A DNA stretch of 64,000 nucleotides, taken from NCBI RefSeq assembly GCF_021347895.1, contig NC_067122.1:12699983-12763982 (forward strand), in the 5' to 3' direction. The notes below the pieces were generated by a model that was given only the letters and a program-made list of their open reading frames with translations, searched no databases and was not told where the DNA came from. Every line of letters begins with the position of its first letter. The first letter of the stretch is position 1. The DNA is from Acanthochromis polyacanthus. Its lineage: Eukaryota; Chordata; Actinopteri; Pomacentridae. Of the stretch, positions 23,543-36,523 are shown piece after piece. Made by a program: the position numbers and the translations under genes.

Positions 23543-25379
23543 CATGCTTGATACTGACTAAATCTCAATGACCTCTAAGAGTAATAGTACAATAATGTAA
23601 AATCACAGTGAGTGGCCTAAATAACATCAGTGACAAGTTTATTGTAAATATTTATTGTCAGTGTAAAGGCTGTGACAGTGTCCATATTAGTATGCCACTG
23701 AGTGGGTAACTGGGTTGTTTGTTCCTGTCCTCATTAGTAGTTCTCAGCCTAGATCAAACCAAGACTGAAGGAGTTGCAGCAATCTATTTTTGCAACCGTA
23801 CATTGAGAATCAGAGCTGCGAAGACTGAATTTTTATTCTGAGTGCGTGTTCTTCCAGTGTCAACTTAACACTTTGATGCCTGCTCACCTTTTTTGAAATT
23901 GAGGGGAAATGCACGACGGAACAGCTCAAGCACTTTTTTAGAAAAGAACAAAGGCTAGATGCAATATTTTTTCTTTTATGTGCACTGAGTAGGTGATTTC
24001 CTCCTTCACAGAAGTCAGATGCTGGCTGGTAGAAGCGTTCCTCCTGCACCCAAACTGCCCCCATGCTTCACCACCAACGTCTGGTTGGCTCTTTGCCTAA
24101 TATCACTCTAAACTGGGAAGCTGTTCTCCAAGCACCTGTACAACACATGTTTACCAAGTTTATAGTCTTCTCCAAAGTTAGTTTAACAATATCTGCCCTC
24201 TGCGGTTCATTTCATGGAATGTGTATTTGGTCACATCCAGCCTGGACTGTCTTTGTTCGTCAAAGTTCACTTAATTGTTCTTTAAAATGTTGCCAACAAT
24301 CAGTTTGAACTGTGTGCTTAGACTAATGCCATTCAAATGTGCCCTACATATCACATGTAGCATGCACAAAAAAAAAAACAAAAAGAAGAAAAGACCAGCA
24401 ATTTTATTTGACAAGTACGATTCTCTTGTCAAAGACATTTTGTCAGGGGCGATTGTTATATTCTAGAAAGCCTGAGGAGCGGTTGGATTGGCTGATATTG
24501 TACCGCCAAATTACTCACCATTTACAAACAATGCCAAGTAGGTGAAATAATATAAAAGGCCTTTCGAAGTGAAAAGTTAGATATTTGCTTGGGCAACAGA
24601 CGGCCAACTATTTTCTCTCCTGTTTGAAATTGTTGTTTTGTTCCAAGGTGATATTCTGCATTCACCAGTTGACACCGATGTCTCCTTGAAAAATGATTTT
24701 GAATTACTGTTCCTTCACCCTGGAACTACAAATAGGTCAGAGACGAGCATAATGTCAGACGAATCCTAAAGTGGAAAAGAAGCAGGCTCCTGGTGCATCC
24801 ATCACACCCAGCAAAGAGTTCTCAGCACTGATTTTACAACAACTTTGATGTAATTACAGAAATAAATGAGGCGTCTGCTTTTTCACGGAGCACTAATGTT
24901 GATTTCTCAATCTGCACAGCCATTTTCTGGATGTGGAAATTACATGTTTACAGCGAGTCTGTGCAGCGGTGATTATATGTCAAAGCAACACGGCATATGA
25001 AATGCAATAAAATAAAACAACCGGGTGTGTGAATACATTAAAAGTCAAAGAGTGCACTAACTTAGTTTATTAGTGAAACAGCAAGTCATTTATCATCGGC
25101 CTTGGGACAATGTAGTTTGACACACAGTTTGCCTTAGAGTGTGCCATACAGGAAAAGCTGCATAAAGGGCAAGCTAAAATAAGAATAGGGCCTTTTCAGC
25201 TTAACTGCTAATTTTCGAAGCTTTACTATAAGTATTTGACCTTTCATTCTTGTACATTTGTAATGTTTAGGTGAGCTAGCAGTTTGTGTTGGCTGAGAAT
25301 CTTTTGTGGCTTAAAATAGTCAGAGCACTTTAAATAAGGTCCTTACCCCTTTATGTGTTCAAAAACAAACAGAAATTTA
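23543..25379. other. no gene recognised
   Basis: Non-coding. It has an A9 run near 24369. The small open stretches at 23810-24064 (minus) and 24063-24308 (plus) have no recognisable domains. Confidence 0.5.
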
Positions 25380-25935
25380 AAGTCCCTCTCCAGTCATTGA
25401 TTTGACCCATCAAAAATAATTTATGTTATAAAGATACATGTTTAGAAGAAGTTCTTTTTTTGCCATAAAAATAGTCCCTCCCTTCCCAGAAATAGACATT
25501 ACACTACATGGTTGCTTCTTTCAGGCTGCAGATCTATAAAGTCTGCTCCTGTATCCATCCACCCTTCCAAACTAGCTATAGCACAAGCTAACCAGCTTTC
25601 CCATGACTTTGCAGAAACACTGTAAAACTACACAGCCCAGCACAATTGCAAAATGTATCACAATGGAGTAGATTAGTCATGCCTACTTGATTCTGAAGAA
25701 TAATGACACACAGCACCCCACCCTGCAAGTGTAAAATTTTAGTTCTTTAGGTTTGCTATGTTTGCAACACCCAAAGTCTGCATCTGTGTTTTAGAGATAG
25801 TCATTGGTGCGCTGCAGTTTCAAGGTTTACGTGCTCTGCCGTGGCGTTAACTGCTTTTTTCGCCCATGATGGGTCTTCCAGCATATAAAAAACACCATAT
25901 GGACATGTTAACAAGGTCTAAACAAAAACAAACAT
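25380..25935 (+). repeat. unclassified dispersed repeat, copy 1
   Basis: This region aligns by eye, in the same orientation, with about 46500-46995. Shared patches are GCAGAAACACTGTAAAACTAC / GCTGAAACACTGTATTACTAC, CTGCATCTGTGTTTTAGAGA / CTCAATCTGTGTTTTGCAGA, the block from GTCATTG to TGACTGCTT or TAACTGCTT, CATGATGGGTCTTCCAGCAT / CATGATGTGTCTTCGAGCAT, and GGACATGTTAACAAGGTCTAA / GGACATGCTGATAAGGTTTTA. There is no open frame. Divergence is high with indels, so both copies are old. The ends are approximate. Confidence 0.65.
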
Positions 25936-26428
25936 GTCTTTCATGGGTGGGGGTGTGAAAGAACTCCACACACAGCTACTGACTTCATTCGTCAATTACA
26001 AGATGATTACGGTAAGAATGTTTGAAATCACCAGCAGAAATTAACACTTAGAGCAAAAGGTTTACTGAAGATAGATGTTTACTGCCAGGAGATAAATGAA
26101 CATTCTGTATTTAGTTGTGCGCTTGTGAAGGAATGACATAAATGCAGTGCTGGAACAAGCACTCTGATCATAGCCGCATCACAGTGTACGTGCAAAACGC
26201 CACATGTAAAGTCTTGAGATGAAAATCTGCTGCATACATGCAGGAATCAAGCATAATAGTAAAATGTTGTCTGCTGAAATGACACCATAAGTGATTCCCT
26301 GCCAGTTGCTTTGCTAGCTGGCTGCAAAATATGGAATGGATTTCCTGCATGGAGGCGTGTCTCAATCCACATTTTGCAGCCAGGCGAGCATTGAGCGGCA
26401 ATGTGGCTAACCGACTTTTCATCACATC
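25936..26428. other. no gene recognised
   Basis: Spacer that should contain the 5' end of the hAT element, but no hAT terminus of the type seen at 27161-27173 was found here. Confidence 0.5.
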
Positions 26429-26995
26429 ATGCCTGCTGTGTGGAAATATTTTACACTAGAGACATTGAAAAGCAAGACAGCAACATGCAATGTTTGCAAA
26501 GCCGTTGTACCAAGAGGCAGAAGCTCAGTCGCGACCGACCATAGAACAAACTGTAACATTTGAAAAAGCACCACATTAAAGCGCACGAGGACTTTTTAGC
26601 CATGGGGCAGAAAGACCAAAGGAGCCAGCAGGAATCACTTCTGGAGTCATTTCTATCACAAGGTAAATTACCACCAGACAACGTGAAAGCTAAAGGGATT
26701 ACCAAGAAGTTGCTCAACTTCATCATACTCTATGCCCAACAGTCATCAGGTGTAGAAAACGAAGGATTTCGCAGCCTGATTGAACACTTGCAGCCGAGAT
26801 ATAGTTTACCATCCAGGAGATAATTATTGGAGACTGCACTACCTGAACTATACAACCGAGTGTCAACCAAGTTAGCTGAGAAGTTAAAGGAGTTCCAGCC
26901 CTGAGTTTTACTACAGATATTTGGACTTCAGAAGTCTGCCCAGTGTCACCGACAAGCCTCACTGTGCACGGGGTTGACTCAGATATACATTGCCT
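26429..26995 (+). pseudogene. hAT transposase, broken N-terminal half (BED finger plus start of DDE)
   Basis: ATG at 26429 opens MPAVWKYFTLETLKSKTATC, a BED-type zinc finger: the aromatic WKYF, then the CNVC cysteine pair. A stop and a frameshift occur near 26558. The finger's histidines (KKHHIKAH) continue in another frame from 26560. That frame runs through a linker to SLPSRR and a TAA at 26821-26823. The same frame resumes with ETALPELYNRVSTKLAEKLK to about 26903. After another frameshift the motif FTTDIWTSEVCPVSPTSLTV follows, whose Asp (26916-26918) is the first catalytic residue of hAT enzymes. Such proteins bind element ends and excise the element; this copy is dead. It also resembles ZBED genes derived from hAT elements, but the breaks argue against a domesticated gene. 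Confidence 0.85.
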
Positions 26996-27173
26996 CTGTA
27001 GTACATGGGCTTACACAAGAGAGGAGTTTATTACAGCTTCATATAAAATCTACAAAAATTATCTGAATATTTAAGCACAGTGAGCTTAGGTATTGGAATA
27101 GGATTGGTATCGGCAGATATCCAAATTAAGGTATTGGATCGGAAGTGAAAAAATGTGGATCGTTGCATCCCTA
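26429..27173 (+). mobile_element. hAT element remnant (Ac-like), internally deleted
   Basis: A broken transposase is followed by a typical hAT 3' terminus: repeated GGTATTGG and GGTATCGG words from about 27092, ending ATCGTTGCATCCCTA near 27173. The part coding for the C-terminal half of the transposase (second and third catalytic residues and the dimerisation domain) is absent. Between about 27000 and 27090 the coding similarity simply stops. No matching 5' terminus was found upstream and no 8-bp target duplication could be defined. The element cannot move on its own. Confidence 0.82.
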
Positions 27174-30100
27174 CTAAGTACCAGGTTGGTGTTGCAGCTA
27201 GTTGAGGTCAAAAGGCCATCATGTGCCACCTCAAAAGACAACAATTAAAAAACTAAGTACCTATAATGTTTCAATAACTGCAGTGGATGAAATATTTACT
27301 TTTTAATTGCGGTACTAGAGGAATGTTGCAGAAATACTCATTTATAACCTTTGCTAGTATTGTAGTAGAAGACTAGGCAGAAGTCAAAGATTCTTTGTGC
27401 TGCGATTTAAGTGAGAGCTCACTTCAGTCCCTGCACACTATAAAGGTGTTGGATGAACCAAATTTAAACACTGGTATTGATCATTTGATGATGATGTCAC
27501 AGAGAAAATCTAGGTGGGATTTGGAAGGCTCAGCTGAATGCAAATGCTAAGCAGATCAGACCATCTCCTTTTCCTCATTATGTTTTGAAGCATGAAACTC
27601 TCCGTTTCTCCACAAAACAAGCAGGAAAAGAGATTTAAAATCCCCTACTGGGTGAACAAGATGTGTTTCCCGTGTTGGCTACATTGGCCTTTACTGGTCG
27701 TGTAGAAATGTACAGCCAGACAGGGCTCTTTTTCACTGTTCATGTTTCCTCTAAAGAAAGGCAGTCATAAATAATCTTAATGGTTTCCAGACCGAACTCA
27801 ATTACCTCAGTCACCCAATAGAAATGAATAAAAGCCAGTATGTGCTCTTATTCTATTTGCATGGCCCTTGGGGATGATGTTTACATTTCTTCAATTTTCA
27901 GACAATGCTTCGCTCTCCGCTGCTCGCTTAGACAGAAAATTCATTTAATCAAATGCTAATTTGATATAATACCTAACAGATGCAGGAGACCTTCTGTGGC
28001 TTTTATAGATAGCACCGTGCATTAAAAACACAACAGTCCTCCCCGGCAAAGTGAGCTGGGTGGCTTGAAAGTGGGGGCGTAATAAATCAAAGTAATTCCT
28101 GCCAGAACATTTCCACTTCAGAAATAAGGAAAAATCTTTACCATCTGAGATCGCGTCACAGCAGCCATTTCTTCAGTCGAGTGGCATGAATTTGAACCAG
28201 CTCATTTCAACCTGAGGCAAGATGACTGATCAGCTGATCATTCCAGAAAGTCCCATCTGAATTTTTAATTAAGTTACAGAAAATGGATTATTAAAAGTAA
28301 CTTGCTTTGAAGAAAGGCACCAATATCTTGATGAAGACTCTCACACCGTCCTGCTGTGCTCTCACTCTTGTCATTTAATCATGAAAGGTTACCTGATTGT
28401 AAAAATGAAAAGATATAATAACATATCGTACGTTAGTGAAGGCTTTCTCTGCATGTCGCACAGATCAAATAAATAATAAAGCCCTTTATTTTACCTTCAC
28501 ACATAATGGGAGCTTTAACTCCCAGCTGGGTTCCCTTCTCTACATCGTGTCTTCACATCCAGATTTGTCTTGTGGTGCATGTCTGTGCTTCAGCGTTATA
28601 TGAATATTTGTGGTGTCCCACATAGCACAGAGTGCCTCATGATGTACTATTATGTTCTTTCCAATCTAATAAGAGGGCTCAATAATCTAGTCTTCTGGAA
28701 GGAAAGGGAAATCATATTTTAAAAGGGCTTCAGAGAAAAAGTTGCCTCCTTAAAAAGAGTACAGTGCTGATTTAGTACTACACTCCTGTACCACTGCCAA
28801 ACGCATGGGGGGTATAAAGACAAAAAATACTGCAACAGATCCAGAGAACTTTTTATTTTTTACTCCACTTTTCAGTGTAAATCAGGACACCTACATTCCC
28901 CCACTGTGTGGCATAACTGTGGACACTTGTATTATGCTAATATGTTCTCCATCCTACAGCTTCAATTAAGCAGAAATGAGGGGTGGGCTACAGCTCTCTC
29001 TGAAGCCACAAAGGCTTTAAACAAATTTTTTCTAATGTGCACTAATACTCCCCATGACCTGTAAACAGACTTTGATGTATAAAATTGGTTGAGTTCCCTG
29101 TAAAGACTACTAGGACACATGGGAAATATGCTTATTAGTTTCTTGCGAAGAGGTGGATAAGAAGATCCATACCACACTCATGTCTGCAGCATGGGATTAG
29201 CGTAGCTTAGCACAAAGGCAGGAAGCAAAGGGAAAGAGCTAGCCTCTCTTTGTCAGTTTATTTATCAACAAATAGCACGGTATCTTTTCACAACGGAAAT
29301 CTAAGGGAACTCAACGGTGTAAAAAGACACATGAAAAGCTTAAGACCCATCCAAAGCACATGAAATCTCCTTAAAGTGGCATGGTATTTATATGCCATCC
29401 CATAATATCACATTGGTAATGTGTTTATGTAATCTATACAAAACCAGCACTGTAAAAAAAAAAAAAAAAAATGCAATTTTTTAGTGGATTAACTCGGATA
29501 ACACTATGCTAGTCATTTCCCTGCATCAACCTAAGCTAACAGACAACTGGTTGTGGCCTAATATTTAATGAATAGACATGAGAATTCTTCTCATTTAACT
29601 CTCAGGTAGATCACAAATTAGCAAACTGCCTGAATTATGAAGCTGTTCCTTTACAAACTGTAGTGCATCTTCCATTTTCAAAGCCATAAATCATGCATTG
29701 TAGCTCTGAGAAGAACCTAAAATGCCACATGTGAAGGCTAATGATGTTTCATTACCTCCACTGGTCACTTGTCTTTTTGCCTTTTCATTTTACTCCCTTC
29801 ATATCTCTGTATGCGGCGCTTGTTCACCCTTCCTCACCTGCTTTCCCACTCACCGTCTATTCTGTCTCTTTGTCCTTCAAGCCTTATCATCATCAATTCT
29901 CATTATTTCCCATCATCTGTTTCATGACTGTTCTCCATACCTTCTCGTTCGTTAATGATTAGTGAGTGATCATTTGGACCTGGAAGGTTGAGGTGATTCT
30001 CCGGCCCATCAGAGCTGCACCTCATTAACTGAGCTACCAGTGAATAGCCTGGCGTTCACCGGTCTGACTGATGTAACATACTGGGGCAAGTAAAAGAAGT

Positions 30101-33100
30101 GTGACTGAGGTGGTTTATGTTCCAGGACCGTTGTGTTGAGGTCGCTTATTTTCTAAGAGGGAAAGGAAAGAGATTGGCGTTTAGTCAGTGGCAGCATTCT
30201 GTAAATTGGATTAAATCCGTACGGAGGCCAGTCGGTCTCGAGAGGATTTTCTTCCAGCATGAATATTGATGCAAACTTCATGCAGGGCACAAAATAACAG
30301 CTCTTAACCTCTCTTTATCACAGAATCCCTGTCAGCAACAAGGGCCTCAGTCCATCACTTGAGGTCACTTGAACATAAAACATGATCAATATAGCAATGA
30401 GGGGAGGCTAAATTATTTGTTTTCATCTCAAGGGGGGCCCAGTTCACATTAAAATTCCACAAGGATACTATTCTGCAGCCACAACAGGTCCATGACAGTG
30501 AGTGGGCACCGTAATGCATTTTGGCAGCTGTGCTATGCAGCTAGCTGGTCATGATATCTGGCTCTCAATGGGCCATCTGTGCAGATAAACATCACATACA
30601 TTGGCCCTCAGACAACATTAACACGAGGCTGACAGATCCCACGTTTACTGTGCTAAGGATGAGGCTGATAGTGGGGGGAAAAAAACCATCATAAAACTAG
30701 AAGAGGATAATTGTGTTTAAATGGTACTTCTGGTTCATTAAAAGTTGAGGTCTTACTTGCCAAATTTTAACACATACCTCTCCAAGCCAGTTGCTGAGAT
30801 CTGGTTCCACGGGAATTTATTTTGAAGACAAGGAATCACTAAGCTCAGCACAGGAGGGAGCTGGAAATGATGATAATCACTCTCCTTCTTGGTGAAGTGG
30901 CTTTTGAAATGCAATGTGAACACCAACTGCTGCTGATGCTGCCATTTGCTGCTGCAACACAGCTTTCAGAGGAACGGTGTGGCAGCAGGCAAACAGCAAA
31001 GGAGTGAACAGAGTGCAGACAGTCGAAGTACACGACTGTGATGAAAAGACATCATTGGATGCGTCTGAGGATTTTGGTTGCATATATCATGTTTACAGTA
31101 TTTACGTTGAATTTTAACAGTTTTATCTATTATTTAAAAATATTCTAACAATGTTTTTTATGTAAAAAAAAAAAAAGTCAAATTTTCTTCAAGACATTTT
31201 TTTGGCTTTTCCCAGTTTATTGATTTTTAATGTTGTGTGACATTATCCATTTAAATTGTCAGTCTATATTTCTTTTTTTTTAAAATCAATTTTAAAAAAG
31301 GTATTTAAAATACTGAAATATATACGGAAGAAAAATTCAATCATCTTTTTTTCCTTTAACTGTAAAGCCTTATTAGTTGAATTTGTCATTTGGGGCTACT
31401 CCAGTCAAAGTTTACTTAACCTGAACATTGGTGTCATTTGGTCTGCTTATTCTTGGTTTTACCTACAAATCTGTCTGCTCTGTTGTCTGAATACAGTGGC
31501 TTATAATTAAAGATAAAAAAAAATAAAAAAAAATTCTCCACATTACCCTACAAAGGAGTTAATTCTCTAAAGCTAATCTTTAACAGGACTTTGTGAATGT
31601 AATTTAATTAGACATTACTGGAAATGTTCACCAACAGCTTCAACCTGATTGATGAAATATGTGACAACCTTTTCCAGCTGGACTGCAGCTTTATTACTAA
31701 AACTAGATCCATTAGGTGCGATGACATTTTGAAGTCTGGAGGTCATATTAATAAATTACTTTATCAATGGGAAGTCAGCTGGCTGGTAGAAAACTGAAAA
31801 ACTCAGGTGTTCAAGTGGCTTGGCTGGAGAGAAACTCAAAAAATGCTGCAAGCAGCTCTAACTGTGGCAGAAAATTGTTTGAATAGAATCCCAGCACTCA
31901 TAATGAAAATCTGACTGGGATATTTTCATGGCCTTTAACCGAGGCAGCAATGTTATCGTCACCGATAGACATGAAAGCCCAAACTGTAATAAATTGGAAT
32001 TAGGTTTTAAATGTACAGGAACATAACTAACTTGCACATAAGCTCATTTAAACTCACATCATCTCTTTGCTTATGGCTCAGCATGCTCATTCCGTGGCAA
32101 TTATGCATCAGACACACTCCAGGCTCATTACCATCACTTTCCTCCTGCAGCAACGTTCAAGTGCCAGTCACAACTGATAGTGGAAACCACTGAGGCATTC
32201 AAATCCAGCCATTCCTGCAACCCCCTACCCTGCCCTGCACCTCTCACTCTTACCAATTAAGAGGGTGTGGTTAGCAGCCCTGAACTTGACACTTCCCGTC
32301 TCTCTGCTTTAATTACGTCTGAGTCCCTGAAGGCCAAAAGGAGGACAGGGCCCAATTAGCCGACAGAGACAGAGCGCAATGGATGACGTCATGCACACAT
32401 GCCAGAGTCCATCAGAGAGCCAAATGGGCAGTTCAGCTGTTAGTGGAGAACAAACCAAACCACGGAGAGGAGGGTGAGGATTAAGTGGGAGACGGATGAG
32501 GGACGCGAAGGAGCGTGGCTGATGAGAAACAGATGACAGATATGCGGCTAAATGTAGCTAAAATAAATAAGGATACTCATCATCAGTTAGCATGTGCTCT
32601 AATCACTCTCAAGGAACTTCTCATTTGATTCTCCCTTTATCTGTCTCCATTTTTATCACCGCTTCACGTTTGATCTTCACTGCAACTCCCTCTCTCACTA
32701 ACCAAGTCTCATCCCTTCTATCCCCGTGCGTCTTTTTTGTCTCTCTCCATCTTTCCCTCTCTTGCAATCTCCCTTAATCTCTGCTGTGCCCACGCATGTG
32801 AGCCTGCTATTGTTCTGGAGTGCGCCATATGTATTTTCAGCCTAAGTGAAATGTTAACGCTCTAAACAACCTGCAATTTTTCCACTCACTTTTGTAAACC
32901 TGTAGTTTTGGAGCAATAAAAGAAAAGCAGGCCCAGCATGTGCTCTCAGTTTTTGATCTCTGGACTGCTGGCCTTCAAACACAAACACCTACTGGATGTA
33001 TTTGCATAGCGATCTTCACTAAAATGAAAAGGGCTCTCACTTTTACGCGATTTGAGCCACACAGGAGAGGTGTGTATACTTTTTGTACTCTTTATCAGGT

Positions 33101-34739
33101 GCTACATGCTGGAATCCTTTGATAAGCAAACAAACAAAAAAGAAAAGGTGCAGCTGCTGCTCGTAATATCAGCACAGAAATACTGATTAAAGTCCTCCAA
33201 AATGCTGTGGAGGCAGTGCAGAGGAAGGGCTGAAAGATGGCGCTCTGGGGGTTAACTCAGATGAGAGGAAGCTCTTCTCAGATCTAAGGAAAGACCTCCT
33301 CACAGGGGACAATGACACCGTTATCAGGTGCGAAGCAGAAATGTTGCCAGCAAAATCCTCTTTGTGCTGTAAAATCTGGACAATCCACCTGTCGTTGGAG
33401 AACTCAACCCCAGTGAGGTGGATCTTACTCTTTGGAAGCCTTAAGCACACACACACAAACACACACTCCTCTTGAATCTCTCCAGCTCTCTCTTTAAACC
33501 ATCTACAAAACATATGAACGCTGGAACTCCAATTTATCTGCACTGCCATCAGCTCAAGGACATTGAGACAAGTGGTTAATAAGGGTCACAGTGTTGTCTG
33601 AACCCCACAGAAAAGAAAAACAAAAGGCTTTTTGCATTTCATCCATGCGCCAACTATAACCTTCTTCCCGAGTGTTGCAGAGGCTCGTCTGAGGCACAGA
33701 CACTTTAAACCAGGGAAATGACCTGAAAGAAATGCAAAAAGCCTCCGTAGGCAGCTTGGAAAGAGAGCACAATGGGCAAAAAGAGCACCCAAGGTCTTCT
33801 GATTGCGAGAATTATTGGATTTCCACAGTTCTTATAATCTGTGTCATTAATTCACTGCTAACATATTCCAGCACACAAGAAAAGGTCACAAGTTTCACAA
33901 AGCTCCCCATCCCTCTTATAACAAAAAACATGCTTCCCTTTTAAAGTTACAGAAACTTTTTTTTTCCCCCTGCATGAGTGAAAGCCATCTCTGCAGGGTC
34001 AACAGCCAAAGAAGATGAACGTCTCATCAGAAGTGCTTTTGTGTTCTCAGTAAAATGATGAAATGTTTCATGCGCAGAGATGTCACCCATCAATCATCAT
34101 CCTCACCGTGAGAAAACACTGTAATTGGATTGATGAATGACATTAATGTTTTTCTTGGATGCTTCTTTGTGTGGTAGATTCCAGCCTGGGCTTTTGACTC
34201 TTGATGAAGACATATGTGAACTGAGTTACTGGTGAGTTTATTCAGTGTACTAGTACAGCATGTCTTCTGTTGGCTAATTGGTCAGTTGTGTTGGATCGAC
34301 CATTTAGTCAATTAGTCCAGAGTTCTCTCCTGACGACTATTAAATTGCTAGAAATTTTGTGCAGATATTGATGGTTCCCAAATGATCTAAATGGCTGCAG
34401 TTACACAGCACTTCGATTAAAGAACTAAAATTGCTTCTTTCATCCACGTGGGCAATTATTCAAAGGTGCTGCCTCAAATTCAGAGTCTTGGACATTTGTG
34501 GACAAGCAGCTCTTTTCTTGAAGCTAACAGGAGTTTTGTTGCTGGATTTTAAACAGGTAGTTCTGTAGCGTCTTGGAATATCACAGCCCTTTTTGTGAAA
34601 CTAATACATTTTTACACTGTGGACCAATGCAGGCTTTCAATATTTTGGGTCTGTGAGTGGATTGCAATAAGAGGAGTTCAGGATGACTTGAAATAACAGC
34701 GATGATCCATTTTGTTGTGTCCATTTTTTGGTTTATGTC
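27174..34739. other. no gene recognised
   Basis: The longest stretch without a recognised element (7.6 kb). It has A18 at 29454-29471, other A and T runs at 31166 and 31268, a CT-rich area at 32625-32775 whose small open frame is low-complexity, and a full CRE-type palindrome at 32384-32391. Parts such as 27840-28020, with clustered homeodomain- and POU-like words, could be conserved non-coding DNA, but this cannot be judged from one sequence. Confidence 0.5.
32384..32391. promoter_or_regulatory. CRE-type octamer TGACGTCA
   Basis: A perfect 8-base palindrome matching the full cAMP-response element bound by CREB/ATF proteins. It lies in a locally less AT-rich patch (32270-32530). No promoter or transcript start can be shown beside it, and chance occurrence in 64 kb is quite possible. 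Confidence 0.2.
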
Positions 34740-34925
34740 CATCAAACTTAGCTGGAACTCAGTGCTAGCATAGCATCAGTGGACTATGATGGTGAATATG
34801 GTAAAACATATCTGTTAATCATCAGCATGTTGTCATTGTCAATGTGTCAGTATGCTGATATTAGAGTTTAGTTCACAGCAAAGTTTAGTTAGTTTAGAAG
34901 CAGCCTCACAAAGGAGCAAACATGG
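34740..34925 (+). repeat. degenerate AGCATGTTGTCATTGTCA-type dispersed repeat
   Basis: The words CAGCATGTTGTCATTGTCAA, TGTCAGTATGCTGATATTAG, GTTTAGTTCACAGCAAAG and AGCAGCCTCACAAAGGAGCA follow the order of a widespread fish repeat (CATGTTAGCATTGTCA, GCATGCTGATGTTAGC, AGCCTCACAGAGC). It is heavily mutated, and I recognise the family only by this word order. Confidence 0.45.
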
Positions 34926-36521
34926 CTTGTTTTATTTACCTCATCTTGATCCCTTTGTACTGTTGATTTCTACAGCAAAACTTTTTGCTTCTGCTGACCA
35001 GCAGACCTGTCCAATTTATCTAAACCTTCCCTGTTCCCTCTCTGCCTTTCGTCTTGCTGCTTCAGCATCCTGCCCATCGTATTTGTTGCATACCAGAAAT
35101 CCAGACAGAGAGCTAATTGTTTAAGACCATTGATCAATAACCTATCTTTATCTTAAATTAGGACAGGCTCCAGGCTTCAGCTCTAACACAAGACCAAAGT
35201 TGTTCATTACGCGCAGCTTACTTGTCACAGTGAATAATGACCAACAGGACAGGAACACAAGCAGCGTTGTCAAAGTCCTGACTCCAAACAACTTTCTTTT
35301 ATGTGAGTAACGGCTCAGAAAGACAAGCCGAGAAATCGACAACGTCTTCCAAGACATGTTTTCTATGGTTCGACAGGAAATGTTTCACTGATGTTGCTAT
35401 TAACGTTGATGGTGGTTCTGAGAAACATATTGCACAAGAGCCAATTTAATTTAATGAGAGGAAACTGCAAAAATAAGATCATCACGGGAAAACAAAGCAC
35501 TTTAAAGCTTTTGTCTCTGTTAAGAGGAAGGCCTGGGAGCCTTTAATTATAATAAGAAAAAAAAATTAAACCTCTCCTGTTAATGGCAGGAAACATTTAA
35601 AGTCAGAGTAGATTATTGCTGCAGAATGGTTCATTTGTAGGCAGCTTCACAATCCCTTGGTGTATTTACACATTCAATTCTGACCTTCTATATTATGATA
35701 TTTCTTCAAAATCTGTAAAATTCTACAAACTGACATGTTAATAAGTGTCTGTTCTGAGATGTCTGACTCCAATATGAATTTTGTATGAAACCTTCATTTA
35801 TAAGTCATAAATAAAATACAGCATGGTAATGTCATTGTGTTTTATACTCTGATGCTCCATTTGCTATTGCAGCATAATGGAGGCTAACAAGAACTGAACT
35901 CCAAACTCTTTCAGCAGGCACAAATGAACGTTTTGGACAATTCTGTAAAACTCCGGTTTAGCACTTATTTTATATGCACTTTCCACATTAACAAACAAAA
36001 ATGTTGTTTTCTGTGTAACCTGAAAATGGGACAGGACAGGAAATGGCCAAAATATGTTCCAGGTTGGGCAGATTAAACACTTCTTGATTAAATCTCGTCA
36101 CTAAATAGCAGTTTCTTGCATTAAAAGCAAAACACATTACATACTCCTCCCCCACCCAGACTGAAATACTGACACTTTTAACCTTCTTCCTGTATTGTCA
36201 TGGCACAGGGACACTAGAGGCATTTCTGAAAGCCCACACCAGTCATTATGGATGTAATTCCTGGGAATTTAAGGTTTTGTACAAACATGGGATTTTCCGT
36301 CCAGAGGTTGAAATGAAAAATAGCTGGCACATTGCAAACCCTCACAAATAGGAACATCTCTCCTCGTGTATATTCACACAGGGGAGGAAACTTTCATCTG
36401 GCATCTGTCACGTTGACTGACAAGAATATATTTAAACTAGACAGTCTGGGCACAGGAGGTCTCTAAATCATTTAAAACTATCTGTACAAAATGCATTTGG
36501 TAATGTGGTCAACAGTTAGAA
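34926..36521. other. no gene recognised
   Basis: Non-coding. The open stretch at 35148-35357 on the minus strand has no recognisable domain. No transposon end or microsatellite was seen. Confidence 0.5.
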
Positions 36522-36523
36522 TA

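Noticed and set aside
23810..24330. Further Tc1 copy around 24 kb
   Set aside because: A few words (CCATGCTTCACCACC) recall a Tc1 3' half, but no catalytic motif or terminus could be confirmed.
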